From: SZUA-254 sp031379665
Lineage (GTDB): Bacteria > Bacteroidota > Ignavibacteria > UBA10030 > SZUA-254
Assembly: GCA_031379665.1 (NCBI GenBank)
Contig: JANNFI010000075.1
Location: 1-15,000, forward strand
DNA: 15,000 nucleotides
Direction: 5' to 3'
A program made the translations under genes and the position numbers. This document shows, in pieces, positions 1-7,891 of this stretch. Position 1 is the stretch's first letter, and each line of letters starts with the position of its first letter. Under the pieces are notes generated by a model. The model was not told the origin of the DNA. It made no database searches and worked only from the letters and a program-made list of their open reading frames with translations.

Positions 1-444
1 GAACTCCTCACCCTCGATTTCGGCTGCGTGGTGGACGGCTACCACTCCGATATGACCCGGACCGTCGGCGTCGGACGGCTCTCCGGCGAGACGAAAAAAA
101 TGTACGCGCTGGTCCTCGATGCCCAATGCGCCGCGGTGGACGCGGCACGCGCCGGAGTGCGGACCGCCGAGCTCGACGCCGTCGCGCGCGGCATCATCCG
201 CAGGGGCGGCCACGACAAGCACTTCCGACACTCGCTCGGCCACGGCATCGGGCTCCAGATTCACGAAGCCCCGCGCATATCAGTCCAGAGCCGCGCGCTC
301 CTCGCCCCGGGGAACGTCATCACGATCGAACCGGGAGTCTATATCCCGGGGATCGGCGGCGTCCGGATCGAGGACGACGTGGTGATCGGCGCCGACGGCT
401 GTACAGTGCTCAACCGGTCGCCCAAAGAACTGTTGATCGTCTAG
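1..444 (+). CDS. Xaa-Pro aminopeptidase, M24 family, C-terminal part (5' end outside window)
   Basis: The reading frame is open from base 1 and ends at TAG 442-444, so 147 C-terminal residues are visible. M24 peptidases are cytoplasmic 'pita-bread' dinuclear metalloenzymes that remove an N-terminal residue preceding proline. All five expected metal ligands are present: Asp6 in 'LDFG', Asp17 in 'YHSDMTRT', His81 in 'LGHGIG', Glu110 in 'IEPGVY' and Glu124 in 'VRIEDDV' (numbering from base 1). The 'SD-TRT' and 'IEPG' blocks favour PepP/PepQ-like enzymes over methionine aminopeptidase, but I cannot separate aminopeptidase P from prolidase without the N-terminal domain. The next gene starts one base after the stop, so this is probably the first visible member of the operon. 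Confidence 0.92.
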   Translation, partial: ELLTLDFGCVVDGYHSDMTRTVGVGRLSGETKKMYALVLDAQCAAVDAARAGVRTAELDAVARGIIRRGGHDKHFRHSLGHGIGLQIHEAPRISVQSRALLAPGNVITIEPGVYIPGIGGVRIEDDVVIGADGCTVLNRSPKELLIV

Positions 445-445
445 G

Positions 446-1711
446 ATGCCGGAGCGCAAGGTCCTCGTCGTGGCATACTACTTCCCGCCGCTTGGGCTGA
501 GCGGCGTCCAGAGGACGCTGAAGTTCGTGAAATACCTCCCGCAGTTCGGCTGGACGCCGACGGTCCTGACCGTCACGCCGACCGGGTACTACGCGCACGA
601 CGAATCGCTTCTGGATGAACTCCGGGACTCGGGCATCAGGATCGAGCGCGTAGGGTCGCCCGACCCGAACAGCATCCTCAAGAGCAAGGGGACTGTAAAG
701 ATGCCGGCCGAATGGACGCGAAAGGCGCTTTCATTTTTAAGCGATCTCTTCTTCATACCCGACAATAAAATCGGGTGGAGGAAGAAGGCCGTCGCGCGCG
801 CATCGGAGATACTCTCGAGGGAGAAACATTCGGTGATCTTCGCGACCGCGCCGCCGTTCACCGACCTGTTGATCGGCCTCGACCTCAGGGAAAAATTCAA
901 CATCCCGCTCGTCGTGGATTACCGGGACCCCTGGCACGATTATCCGAACAAGCACTTCCCGACGCCCTACCACCGGTGGAGGAACACGTCGCTCGAGAAG
1001 CGGGTCCTCAAGAGGTCGTCGGGGGTGATCACCACCAACCGGCGGGTGAAGGAGCTCATGGTCAAGCGGTTCAAGGTCCTCGAGTACAACGACGTCGCGA
1101 TCATCCCCCAGGGGTACGACCCGGCGGATTTCGATCCGGCGCTCCACCCGGCGCGGGACGGAAGGTTCAGGATCACGCACGCCGGCGTCTTCTACGGCGG
1201 CAGGAGTCCTCGCCGGTTTCTCGATGCCGTGGTGAAGCTGAGGATCGCCGACACCGAGGTCTACAAGGCGCTCGACATTCAATTCATCGGGGCGATCCAG
1301 GACGAACACGTCCGGCTCATCAAGCGAATGGGGCTGGAGGAAAAGGTGCGCGTGAGGGGGTACCTCCCGCATCGCGAGTGTGTCCGTGAAATGCAGTGTT
1401 CCGACGTGCTCTGGCTGACGCTCGACAACGACACGCAGTCGCCTGGCAAGCTCTACGAATACCTCGGCGCGCGGCGGCCGATCCTGGCCTGCGTGCCGCC
1501 GGGTTTCATCCGGCAGACCCTCGAGGATGCGGGCGCCTCAATCGTCGTCGATCCGGGCGACGTGAACGGCATCGTCGCGGCGATTAGGCGGCTCGCCACG
1601 ATGCACCGGAATGGGACGCTCCCCGCCCCCAACGAGGACGAAGTCCGCCGGTACGACCGGATCGCGTTGACCAACGAACTCTCGAAGATCTTCAGCTTTC
1701 TATCGGAATGA
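446..1711 (+). CDS. Glycosyltransferase family 4 (GT-B fold)
   Basis: A 421-aa protein with the two-domain layout of GT-B glycosyltransferases. The N-terminal acceptor domain opens with 'VLVVAYYFPPLGLSGVQR', including the glycine-containing loop typical of GT4 enzymes. The C-terminal donor domain carries 'THAGVFYGGRSP' near residue 245 and 'SPGKLYEYLGARRPILA' near residue 333, where the Glu sits in the usual nucleotide-sugar-binding segment. There is no signal peptide or clear membrane helix, so it probably acts on the cytoplasmic face of the membrane. Donor and acceptor cannot be read from the sequence; the nearby epimerase suggests surface polysaccharide or lipid glycosylation. The stop overlaps the purD start as ATGA. 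No convincing ribosome-binding site precedes the ATG, so translation may be coupled to the upstream gene. Confidence 0.88.
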   Translation: MPERKVLVVAYYFPPLGLSGVQRTLKFVKYLPQFGWTPTVLTVTPTGYYAHDESLLDELRDSGIRIERVGSPDPNSILKSKGTVKMPAEWTRKALSFLSDLFFIPDNKIGWRKKAVARASEILSREKHSVIFATAPPFTDLLIGLDLREKFNIPLVVDYRDPWHDYPNKHFPTPYHRWRNTSLEKRVLKRSSGVITTNRRVKELMVKRFKVLEYNDVAIIPQGYDPADFDPALHPARDGRFRITHAGVFYGGRSPRRFLDAVVKLRIADTEVYKALDIQFIGAIQDEHVRLIKRMGLEEKVRVRGYLPHRECVREMQCSDVLWLTLDNDTQSPGKLYEYLGARRPILACVPPGFIRQTLEDAGASIVVDPGDVNGIVAAIRRLATMHRNGTLPAPNEDEVRRYDRIALTNELSKIFSFLSE

Positions 1712-3012
1712 ACATTCTGGTGATAGGATCGGGCGGACGCGAGCACGCGCTCGTCTGGAAGCTTCGGCAGAGTCCGTTCGTCACGAACCTCTACTGCGCA
1801 CCGGGAAACGCCGGCATCGCCGCGCAGGCGACGATCGTCCCGATCGCCGCGAACGACATCGGCGCCCTGCTGAAGTTCGCGATCGACGAAAAGATCGACC
1901 TCACGGTGGTCGGCCCCGAACAGCCGCTTACCGAGGGGATCACGGACCGCTTCGAGGCGGAGAGGTTGAAGGTCTTCGGCCCGTCGAAGGCGGCCGCGCG
2001 GATCGAGGGGAGCAAGATCTTCGCCAAGAACTTCATGAAGCAATATTCGATACCCACCGCCGATTTCAGGACCTTCACCGCCGCCGAACGGTACGACGCC
2101 GAGCGGTACCTGAGCGAAGTGCCGACCCCGATCGTCATCAAGGCGGACGGCCTTGCGGCCGGGAAGGGCGTGACGGTCTGCGAGTCGAGGGACCGGGCAA
2201 TCGAGGTCCTCGACGCGCTGATGGAACGGAAAACCTTTGGTGAGTCGGGGAGTAGCGTCGTGATCGAGGAATGCCTCGCGGGCGAGGAGGCGTCGATCCT
2301 GGTGCTGACCGACGGCCGCAACTACCGGATCCTCCCGGCGGCGCAGGACCACAAGAGCATCCTCGACAACGATATGGGCAAGAACACCGGCGGGATGGGG
2401 GCGTACGCGCCGGCTCCGGTGGTGACCCCGGAGATCCTCTCGACCGTCGAAGAAACGATCGTCCGGCCAACGCTCGAGGGGATGCGCCGCGAGGGACATC
2501 CGTTCCGCGGCTGCCTCTACGTGGGACTGATGATGACCCAGACCGGGCCCAAAGTTATCGAGTACAACTGCAGGTTCGGTGACCCCGAGACGCAGGTAGT
2601 TCTCCCGCTGGTGGAAAACGACCTCGCGGTGCTCTTCGGGGAGGTCGCCGCCGGCGCGCTGGAATCGCCGCTGGCGCTCGCGGACCGGACGGCGGTCTGC
2701 GTGGTCATCGCATCGGGCGGCTACCCCGACGACTACGAGACCGGCAAGCCGATCACCGGTCTCGAACGGCTCTCGAACGACCAGAACGTCGTCGTATTTC
2801 ACGCCGGCACGAAGGCGGTGAAGGACGGCATCGTCACGTCCGGGGGCAGGGTCCTCGGCGTCACCGCGCTCGGCGCAGGGGACGACCTCGAGGGAGCCAT
2901 CGGAAACGCCTACCGCGCGGTCGGCGAAATCACGTTCGACGGCGCGTACTACCGATCGGACATCGGCAAGAAGGGGCTCACTCGCGCCACTCAACCAGAT
3001 CGGGGGAACTGA
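1708..3012 (+). CDS. purD: Phosphoribosylamine-glycine ligase (GAR synthetase)
   Basis: A 434-aa protein of normal family length. It makes glycinamide ribonucleotide from 5-phosphoribosylamine, glycine and ATP, the second step of de novo purine synthesis. The N-terminus has the PurD signature 'VIGSGGREHALVWKL' (residues 5-19). The ATP-grasp region contains 'IVIKADGLAAGKGV', the 'KNTGGMGAYAP' loop, and the 'CRFGDPETQ' signature that carries metal- and phosphate-binding residues. The protein appears intact. Its start overlaps the glycosyltransferase stop by four bases and its stop overlaps the epimerase start by one, so it is translated as part of a mixed operon rather than in a pur cluster. 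Identification is secure. Confidence 0.97.
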   Translation: MNILVIGSGGREHALVWKLRQSPFVTNLYCAPGNAGIAAQATIVPIAANDIGALLKFAIDEKIDLTVVGPEQPLTEGITDRFEAERLKVFGPSKAAARIEGSKIFAKNFMKQYSIPTADFRTFTAAERYDAERYLSEVPTPIVIKADGLAAGKGVTVCESRDRAIEVLDALMERKTFGESGSSVVIEECLAGEEASILVLTDGRNYRILPAAQDHKSILDNDMGKNTGGMGAYAPAPVVTPEILSTVEETIVRPTLEGMRREGHPFRGCLYVGLMMTQTGPKVIEYNCRFGDPETQVVLPLVENDLAVLFGEVAAGALESPLALADRTAVCVVIASGGYPDDYETGKPITGLERLSNDQNVVVFHAGTKAVKDGIVTSGGRVLGVTALGAGDDLEGAIGNAYRAVGEITFDGAYYRSDIGKKGLTRATQPDRGN

Positions 3013-3956
3013 TGAATGTTCAATTGAATATTCTCGTTACCGGGGGGGCCGGCTTCATCGCCTCGCACGTCGCCGACGAATGCGTCGCACAGGGCCACCA
3101 CGTCGTGGTCCTCGACGACCTCTCGAGCGGGGTGATGCCCAACGTCAACCCGAAGGCTGTGTTCCACCGGGCCGACATCCGCGACTCCGGCCTCGACGAG
3201 CTCTTTACTAAAGAGCGGTTCGACGTGGTCATCCACCACGCGGCGCAGATGGATGTCAGGAAATCGGTACAGGACCCGGGCTTCGACGCCTCGGTCAACA
3301 TCCTCGGTTCGGTCAACCTGCTGGAGAACTGCCTGCGCAGCGGCGTCAAGAAATTCGTCTTCGCCTCGACCGGCGGAGCCATTTACGGCGAGCAGGACTA
3401 CTTTCCCGCAGACGAGAAGCACCCGGTGAGGCCGCTCTCGCCCTATGGCATCGCGAAACTTTCCGTCGAAAAATATCTCTTTTACTACGCCGAAGTCCAC
3501 GGACTACAGTACGTCAGCCTCCGGTACGGCAACGTTTACGGACCGAGGCAGAACCCCCACGGCGAGGCGGGGGTCATCGCCATTTTTTCGGAAAAAATGC
3601 TCGCCGGCGGCCAGCCGGTGATCAACGGCGAGGGGCTCCAGACCCGCGATTACGTCTTCGTCGGGGACGTCGTGAGCGCAAATATGTTCGCACTTGCCTA
3701 CGACCGCTCCGGTATTTTCAACGTGGGCACCGGGCTCGAAACCGACGTCAACACTCTCTTCCGGACCATCCGCTCGCTTGCCGGATCCTCCTGCCGGGAA
3801 GAGCACGGCTCCGCGAAGAAGGGGGAGCAGATGCGGAGCGTCCTCGACGCGAAGCTCCTTCGCGAAACGTTCGGCTGGACGCCGCGGACGGCAATCGCCG
3901 ACGGCCTGAAGAAGACGGTGGAACATTTCCGCGCAAGGACGCACCCCGGCCGATGA
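3012..3956 (+). CDS. NAD-dependent epimerase/dehydratase, UDP-glucose 4-epimerase-like
   Basis: A 314-aa extended short-chain dehydrogenase. The NAD-binding motif 'TGGAGFIASHV' is at residues 10-20. An acidic residue at the end of beta-2 ('VVLDDLSSG') fits NAD rather than NADP. The catalytic Tyr145 and Lys149 lie in 'SPYGIAK', with Ser119/Thr120 in 'FASTGGAIYG'. 'LRYGNVYGPRQ' and 'TRDYVFVGDVV' are typical of GalE-like sugar-nucleotide epimerases. The likely role is interconversion of UDP-hexose epimers for surface glycans, perhaps feeding the upstream glycosyltransferase; exact substrate is not resolved. The start ATG overlaps the purD stop (TGATG) and is preceded by a purine-rich GGGGGA five bases upstream. 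The stop codon lies inside the 14-bp tandem repeat that leads into meaB. Confidence 0.9.
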   Translation: MNVQLNILVTGGAGFIASHVADECVAQGHHVVVLDDLSSGVMPNVNPKAVFHRADIRDSGLDELFTKERFDVVIHHAAQMDVRKSVQDPGFDASVNILGSVNLLENCLRSGVKKFVFASTGGAIYGEQDYFPADEKHPVRPLSPYGIAKLSVEKYLFYYAEVHGLQYVSLRYGNVYGPRQNPHGEAGVIAIFSEKMLAGGQPVINGEGLQTRDYVFVGDVVSANMFALAYDRSGIFNVGTGLETDVNTLFRTIRSLAGSSCREEHGSAKKGEQMRSVLDAKLLRETFGWTPRTAIADGLKKTVEHFRARTHPGR

Positions 3957-3987
3957 AAGATGTCCGATGAAAGATGTCCGATGAAAG
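3951..3987 (+). repeat. 14-bp tandem repeat (about 2.6 copies) spanning epimerase stop and meaB start
   Basis: The unit CGATGAAAGATGTC occurs exactly at 3951-3964 and 3965-3978, followed by a 9-base partial copy at 3979-3987. The first copy contains the epimerase TGA (3954-3956). The units create ATGs at 3953, 3960, 3967, 3974 and 3981. Only 3974 opens into meaB. The others lead to peptides of 5 to 12 codons that terminate within or just after the array. Because 14 is not a multiple of three, copy-number change would alter which ATG reads into meaB and the spacing of the stop-start junction. Confidence 0.9.
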
Positions 3988-4942
3988 CCGATCTATGATA
4001 GCCGACAGGGCGTTCGTTGAGAAGGTCAGGTCCGGCGACCGGGGTTCGGTCGCCCGCGCCATCACGATGGTGGAAAACGAACATTTATCTTCCCCCGACC
4101 TGCTCACATCCCTCTACCCTTACACTGGCAGGGCCTACCGCGTCGGCATCACCGGCCCTCCGGGCGCCGGGAAGAGCACCATCACCAACAAGCTGGCCAA
4201 ACACCTCCGCGGTGCGGAAAAGAAAATCGGCATCATCGCGATCGACCCCACGAGCCCCTTCACCGGCGGCGCCCTTCTCGGCGACCGCGTCCGGATGACC
4301 GACGTCGAGCTCGACCAGGGGGTTTTTATCAGAAGCATGGCGTCGCGGGGGAGCCTCGGCGGGCTGAGCCGGAAGACCCGCGAGGCCGCCGACATCCTCG
4401 ACGCGGCCGGGACCGATTTCATCCTGATCGAATCGGTGGGCGTGGGCCAGTCGGAGCTCGACATCGTCAGCGCTGCCGACACGACCGTCGTGGTCCTCGT
4501 CCCGGAATCGGGAGACTCGATCCAGGCGATGAAGGCCGGACTGATGGAGATCGCCGATTTCTTCGTCGTGAACAAGGCGGACCGCCCCGGCGCCGACCAG
4601 GCCGTGATGTCGATCAAGACCGTCCTCGGGTTCAAGCCGCACAGCGATGCGTGGACGCCCGACGTCCTGCAGACCGTGGCGAACGAGGGGAGGGGAATCG
4701 AGGCCGTGGCGGACCTCATCGAGCGCCACCGGACGTACCAGGAGGGCACCGACCTTCTGAAGCGCAAGCGGATGGAGAGGATCGGCGACCGGATCAGGGA
4801 GCTCGTGGGCGAGCGGCTCAGGGTCCGGTTCTGGAACGCCGAACGGGAAGGTTTCCTGGCGAAACAAATCGAGCCCGTTTACCTGAAGCAATCCACCCCG
4901 TATGCCGTGGTGGAGGAGCTGGTGAGGACGTTCCCGGGCTGA
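3974..4942 (+). CDS. meaB: Methylmalonyl-CoA mutase-associated GTPase MeaB (ArgK family)
   Basis: A 322-aa G3E-family P-loop GTPase. It has the Walker A motif 'GPPGAGKST' (61-69), the conserved 'IDPTSPFTGGALLGDRVRM' segment after it, 'ESVGVGQSE' (153-161) and the base-recognition motif 'NKAD' (200-203). MeaB proteins gate cobalamin loading and protect adenosylcobalamin-dependent methylmalonyl-CoA mutase, linking propionyl-CoA carboxylation to succinyl-CoA. The C-terminus is the short helical dimerisation region typical of the family. The mutase itself is not in the window, but the next genes handle acyl-CoA. The start is uncertain: ATG 3974 lies inside a tandem repeat, while ATG 3995 (Met8) gives a more usual N-terminus and would be the start if the repeat were absent. 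Family assignment is secure. Confidence 0.93.
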   Translation: MSDESRSMIADRAFVEKVRSGDRGSVARAITMVENEHLSSPDLLTSLYPYTGRAYRVGITGPPGAGKSTITNKLAKHLRGAEKKIGIIAIDPTSPFTGGALLGDRVRMTDVELDQGVFIRSMASRGSLGGLSRKTREAADILDAAGTDFILIESVGVGQSELDIVSAADTTVVVLVPESGDSIQAMKAGLMEIADFFVVNKADRPGADQAVMSIKTVLGFKPHSDAWTPDVLQTVANEGRGIEAVADLIERHRTYQEGTDLLKRKRMERIGDRIRELVGERLRVRFWNAEREGFLAKQIEPVYLKQSTPYAVVEELVRTFPG

Positions 4943-4983
4943 CCCGTCTGGGCCTCCCGGCCGATTCTCCCCGGTTTGATTCA

Positions 4984-5012
4984 TTGCAAATACCGTAAAA
5001 TCGCCCTACATT
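4984..5012 (+). promoter_or_regulatory. Candidate promoter for the acyl-CoA dehydrogenase operon
   Basis: The 106-bp gap 4943-5048 is the only sizeable non-coding gap in the rightward block, and it turns sharply AT-rich from about 4975. It holds TTGCAA (4984-4989), a 17-bp spacer, and TACATT (5007-5012), followed by a T/C-rich leader to ATG 5049. This matches a vegetative -35/-10 layout at four of six positions in each box. It also resembles the TTG...TA--TTTG type described for Bacteroidota. The same TTGC-N17-TACATT arrangement precedes ptsN on the other strand. No T-tailed terminator for meaB is visible; the only inverted repeat is a 4-bp GGCC/GGCC stem near 4950. Confidence 0.45.
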
Positions 5013-5048
5013 ATTTCATTTTTACTCCTTTCTCAACACGGCACACCA

Positions 5049-6233
5049 ATGGCAGAAGACGTAACGACCGGGACGAGCACGCCCGACTTTACTATCACCG
5101 AGAGCATGCGGATGGTCTCCGAATCCGCCCGGAGTTTTGCGGAGAAGGAGATCCGGCCGAATATCATGAAGTACGACGAGTCGATGGAATTCCCCCTTGA
5201 AGTCGTGAAAAAGCTTGGGGAGCTCGGCTTCATGGGCGTGATCTTCCCCGAGGAGTACGGTGGGGCGGGCCTCGGCTACCTCGAGTATGTGTGCGTCATC
5301 GAGGAGATCTCGAGGGTCGATCCCTCGGTTGGGCTCACCGTGGCCGCCCATAACAGCCTCTGCTCGAACCACATCTTCACGTTCGGCAACGAAGCGCAGA
5401 AGAAGAAGTACCTGACGGACCTCACCACTGCGAAGAAGATCGGCGCCTGGGCGCTCACCGAGCCCTCGTCGGGGAGTGACGCCGGCGGGATGCTTACCAC
5501 GGCCGTGAAAGACGGCGACTTCTATGTACTCAACGGCAGCAAGAACTTCATCACCCACGGTTCAGTGGGTCAGACCGCGGTCGTGATGGCGAATTCGAAT
5601 AAAGCACTGGGGAAGAAGGGGATTTCCGCGTTCATTGTCGAGACCGATACCCCCGGCTACACCGTCGTCAAGAAAGAGAACAAGCTCGGGGTCCGCTGCT
5701 GCGACACCGCGGCGCTCGCCTTCGACAACCTCCGGATACCGGCCGCGAATCTCCTGGGGAAGGAGGGGGAGGGGTTCCCCCAGGCCCTCACGATCCTCGA
5801 CGGCGGACGGATCAGCATCGCGGCGCTCTCCCTCGGTATCGCCCAGGGGGCCCTCGACGCGAGCATCAAGTACGCGAAAGAGCGGAAACAGTTTGGCAAG
5901 CCGATCGGTGATTTCCAGGCGATACAGTGGAAGCTTGCGCAGATGGCCACGCAGCTCGAGGCGTCGCGCCTGCTGACGTATAGGGCCGCCGCGGCGAAAA
6001 AATCAGGCAAGGACGTGACGCTCCTCTCGGCGATGGCGAAATACTACGCCAGCGAGGCGGCCGTGATGATCACCAACGAGGCGGTCCAGATCCACGGCGG
6101 GTACGGGTTCATCAAGGAATTCCCCGTCGAAAAGTTTTACCGCGACGTGAAAGTGGCGACGATCGGCGAGGGCACCACCGAAATCCAGAAGATGGTCATC
6201 GCCCGGGAACTCCTCAACCGGCTGGCGTCCTGA
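5049..6233 (+). CDS. Acyl-CoA dehydrogenase (short/branched-chain type)
   Basis: A 394-aa FAD flavoprotein of usual length that oxidises acyl-CoA to the 2,3-enoyl-CoA and passes electrons to ETF. An N-terminal helical domain is followed by the beta-domain signature 'WALTEPSSGSDAGG' (134-147), which binds FAD and substrate. The C-terminal domain has 'RKQFGKPIGDFQ' and 'IHGGYGFIKEFPVEKFYRD'. The probable catalytic base is Glu374 in 'IGEGTTEIQ', the position used by short- and medium-chain enzymes. This argues against a canonical isovaleryl-CoA dehydrogenase, which uses a different Glu. It resembles butyryl-CoA or 2-methyl-branched-chain dehydrogenases; chain preference is not readable. It is the first gene after the candidate promoter, has no clear Shine-Dalgarno, and is two bases from the carboxylase gene, suggesting coupled expression. 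Confidence 0.93.
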   Translation: MAEDVTTGTSTPDFTITESMRMVSESARSFAEKEIRPNIMKYDESMEFPLEVVKKLGELGFMGVIFPEEYGGAGLGYLEYVCVIEEISRVDPSVGLTVAAHNSLCSNHIFTFGNEAQKKKYLTDLTTAKKIGAWALTEPSSGSDAGGMLTTAVKDGDFYVLNGSKNFITHGSVGQTAVVMANSNKALGKKGISAFIVETDTPGYTVVKKENKLGVRCCDTAALAFDNLRIPAANLLGKEGEGFPQALTILDGGRISIAALSLGIAQGALDASIKYAKERKQFGKPIGDFQAIQWKLAQMATQLEASRLLTYRAAAAKKSGKDVTLLSAMAKYYASEAAVMITNEAVQIHGGYGFIKEFPVEKFYRDVKVATIGEGTTEIQKMVIARELLNRLAS

Positions 6234-6235
6234 CC

Positions 6236-7891
6236 ATGACGCACATCGGCAAGGCGATCAAGAACGAGCTCCAGTTCAACACCTATGAGGACAACCTCAA
6301 GAACCTCCTCCGGGTGTTGAACGTCCGTTCCGATACCGTCAAGATGGGCGGGGGTGCGGCCGCGATCGAGAAACAACACGCGAAGGGGAAGATGACCGCA
6401 CGCGAGCGGATCACCCGGCTCATCGACCAGGACAGCTACTTCCTGGAGATCGGCCTCTTCACCGCGTGGGAGATGTACGAGGAGCACGGCGGCGCGCCGT
6501 CGTCCGGGACGGTCTTCGGCATCGGCAAGATCCACGGACGCGACGTCGTCATCGTGGCGAACGATGCCACCGTGAAGGCGGGCGCCTGGTTCCCCATCAC
6601 CGCAAAGAAAAATCTCCGGGCGCAGGAGATTTCGATGGAGAACCGCCTTCCGATCGTCTACCTGGTCGACTCCGCCGGCGTTTTCCTCCCGATGCAGGCC
6701 GAGATCTTCCCCGACAAGGAGCACTTCGGACGGATTTTCCGGAACAACGCCGTGATGTCATCGATGGGGATCCCGCAGATCGCCGCCATCATGGGACCCT
6801 GCGTGGCGGGCGGGGCCTATCTGCCGATCATGTCGGACGAAGCGCTGATCGTCGAGGGCACCGGCAGCCTCTATCTGGCCGGGCCGTACCTGGTGAAGGC
6901 GGCCATCGGCGAGGAGGCAGCCACCGAGGACCTCGGCGGCGCCGACATGCACTGCGAGATCAGCGGTGTCACCGATTATAAAATGGCCAACGACGAGGAA
7001 TGCCTCGGGACCATCAGGGCGCTCGTCGGAAAACTCGGCGACGCGTCGAAGTCTCCCTTCGACAGGATTGCCCCGAAGGACCCGCTCTATCCCGCGCAGG
7101 AACTCTACGGCCTCATCCCCGACGACCACGCCCGGCCGTACGATATGCATCAGGTGCTGGCCCGCCTGGTCGACGGCGGCGAGGTCGAGGAGTACAAGGC
7201 GGGCTTCGGGAAGACGATCATCACCGCGTACGCCCGCATCGACGGGTGGGCGGTCGGGATCGTGGCGAACCAGCGCTCGGTCGTGAAGACGAAGAAGGGC
7301 GAGATGCAGGTAGGCGGCGTCATTTACAGCGAGAGCGCCGACAAGGGCGCGCGGTTCATAATGAACTGCAACCAGAAGAAGATTCCGCTGGTGTTCCTGC
7401 AGGACGTGACCGGTTTCATGGTGGGGACGCGGGCCGAGCAGGGCGGGATCATCAAGGACGGCGCCAAGATGGTCAGCGCCGTGGCCAACAGCGTGGTCCC
7501 GAAATTCACCTTCATCCTCGGCAACAGTTTCGGGGCCGGGAACTACGCGATGTGCGGGAAGGCGTACGACCCGCGGCTGATCTTCGCGTGGCCGACGGCA
7601 AACATCGCCGTGATGTGCGGAAAGCAGGCGAGCGAAACGCTCCTGAGCATCCGGCTCAACCAGGCGACCAGCAGGGGCAAGACCGTGAGCCCGGAGGAGA
7701 AGCAGAAACTCCTTCGTGAGATCGCCGATCGCTACGAGCGCGAGCTCGACCCCTACTATGCCGCAGCCCGCCTCTGGGTGGACGGCATCATCGACCCCGC
7801 CGATACCAGGCAGATCATCTCCCGGGGCATCGAGATGGCGTCGAACAACCCCGTCATCCCGGCGTTCAATCCCGGGGTCCTCCAGGTGTGA
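6236..7891 (+). CDS. Acyl-CoA carboxylase beta (carboxyltransferase) subunit, methylcrotonyl/propionyl-CoA type
   Basis: A 551-aa biotin-dependent carboxyltransferase with N- and C-lobes of the crotonase fold. The N-lobe has 'DSAGVFLPMQAEIFPDKEHF' (145-164), the oxyanion-hole segment 'GPCVAGGAYLPIMSDE' (187-202) and 'GEEAATEDLGGADMH'. The C-lobe has 'GFMVGTRAEQGGIIKDGAKM' (393-412) and 'SFGAGNYAMCGKAYDPR' (431-447). The 'AGVFLP-QAE-FPD--HFGR' and 'GFMVG-----GI-KDGAK' patterns are closest to methylcrotonyl-CoA carboxylase beta as I remember that family, so leucine degradation is plausible. Propionyl- or geranyl-CoA remain possible. It transfers CO2 from carboxybiotin, but no biotin carboxylase/BCCP partner is encoded here. 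It is adjacent to the acyl-CoA dehydrogenase and its stop overlaps the next start (TGATG). Confidence 0.92.
   Translation: MTHIGKAIKNELQFNTYEDNLKNLLRVLNVRSDTVKMGGGAAAIEKQHAKGKMTARERITRLIDQDSYFLEIGLFTAWEMYEEHGGAPSSGTVFGIGKIHGRDVVIVANDATVKAGAWFPITAKKNLRAQEISMENRLPIVYLVDSAGVFLPMQAEIFPDKEHFGRIFRNNAVMSSMGIPQIAAIMGPCVAGGAYLPIMSDEALIVEGTGSLYLAGPYLVKAAIGEEAATEDLGGADMHCEISGVTDYKMANDEECLGTIRALVGKLGDASKSPFDRIAPKDPLYPAQELYGLIPDDHARPYDMHQVLARLVDGGEVEEYKAGFGKTIITAYARIDGWAVGIVANQRSVVKTKKGEMQVGGVIYSESADKGARFIMNCNQKKIPLVFLQDVTGFMVGTRAEQGGIIKDGAKMVSAVANSVVPKFTFILGNSFGAGNYAMCGKAYDPRLIFAWPTANIAVMCGKQASETLLSIRLNQATSRGKTVSPEEKQKLLREIADRYERELDPYYAAARLWVDGIIDPADTRQIISRGIEMASNNPVIPAFNPGVLQV

Noticed and set aside
1453..2994. 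Long minus-strand open frame (513 codons) opposite purD and the end of the glycosyltransferase gene
   Set aside because: It is antisense to the clearly identified purD, is rich in Arg/Asp/Val as GC-rich shadows are, and shows no family motif.
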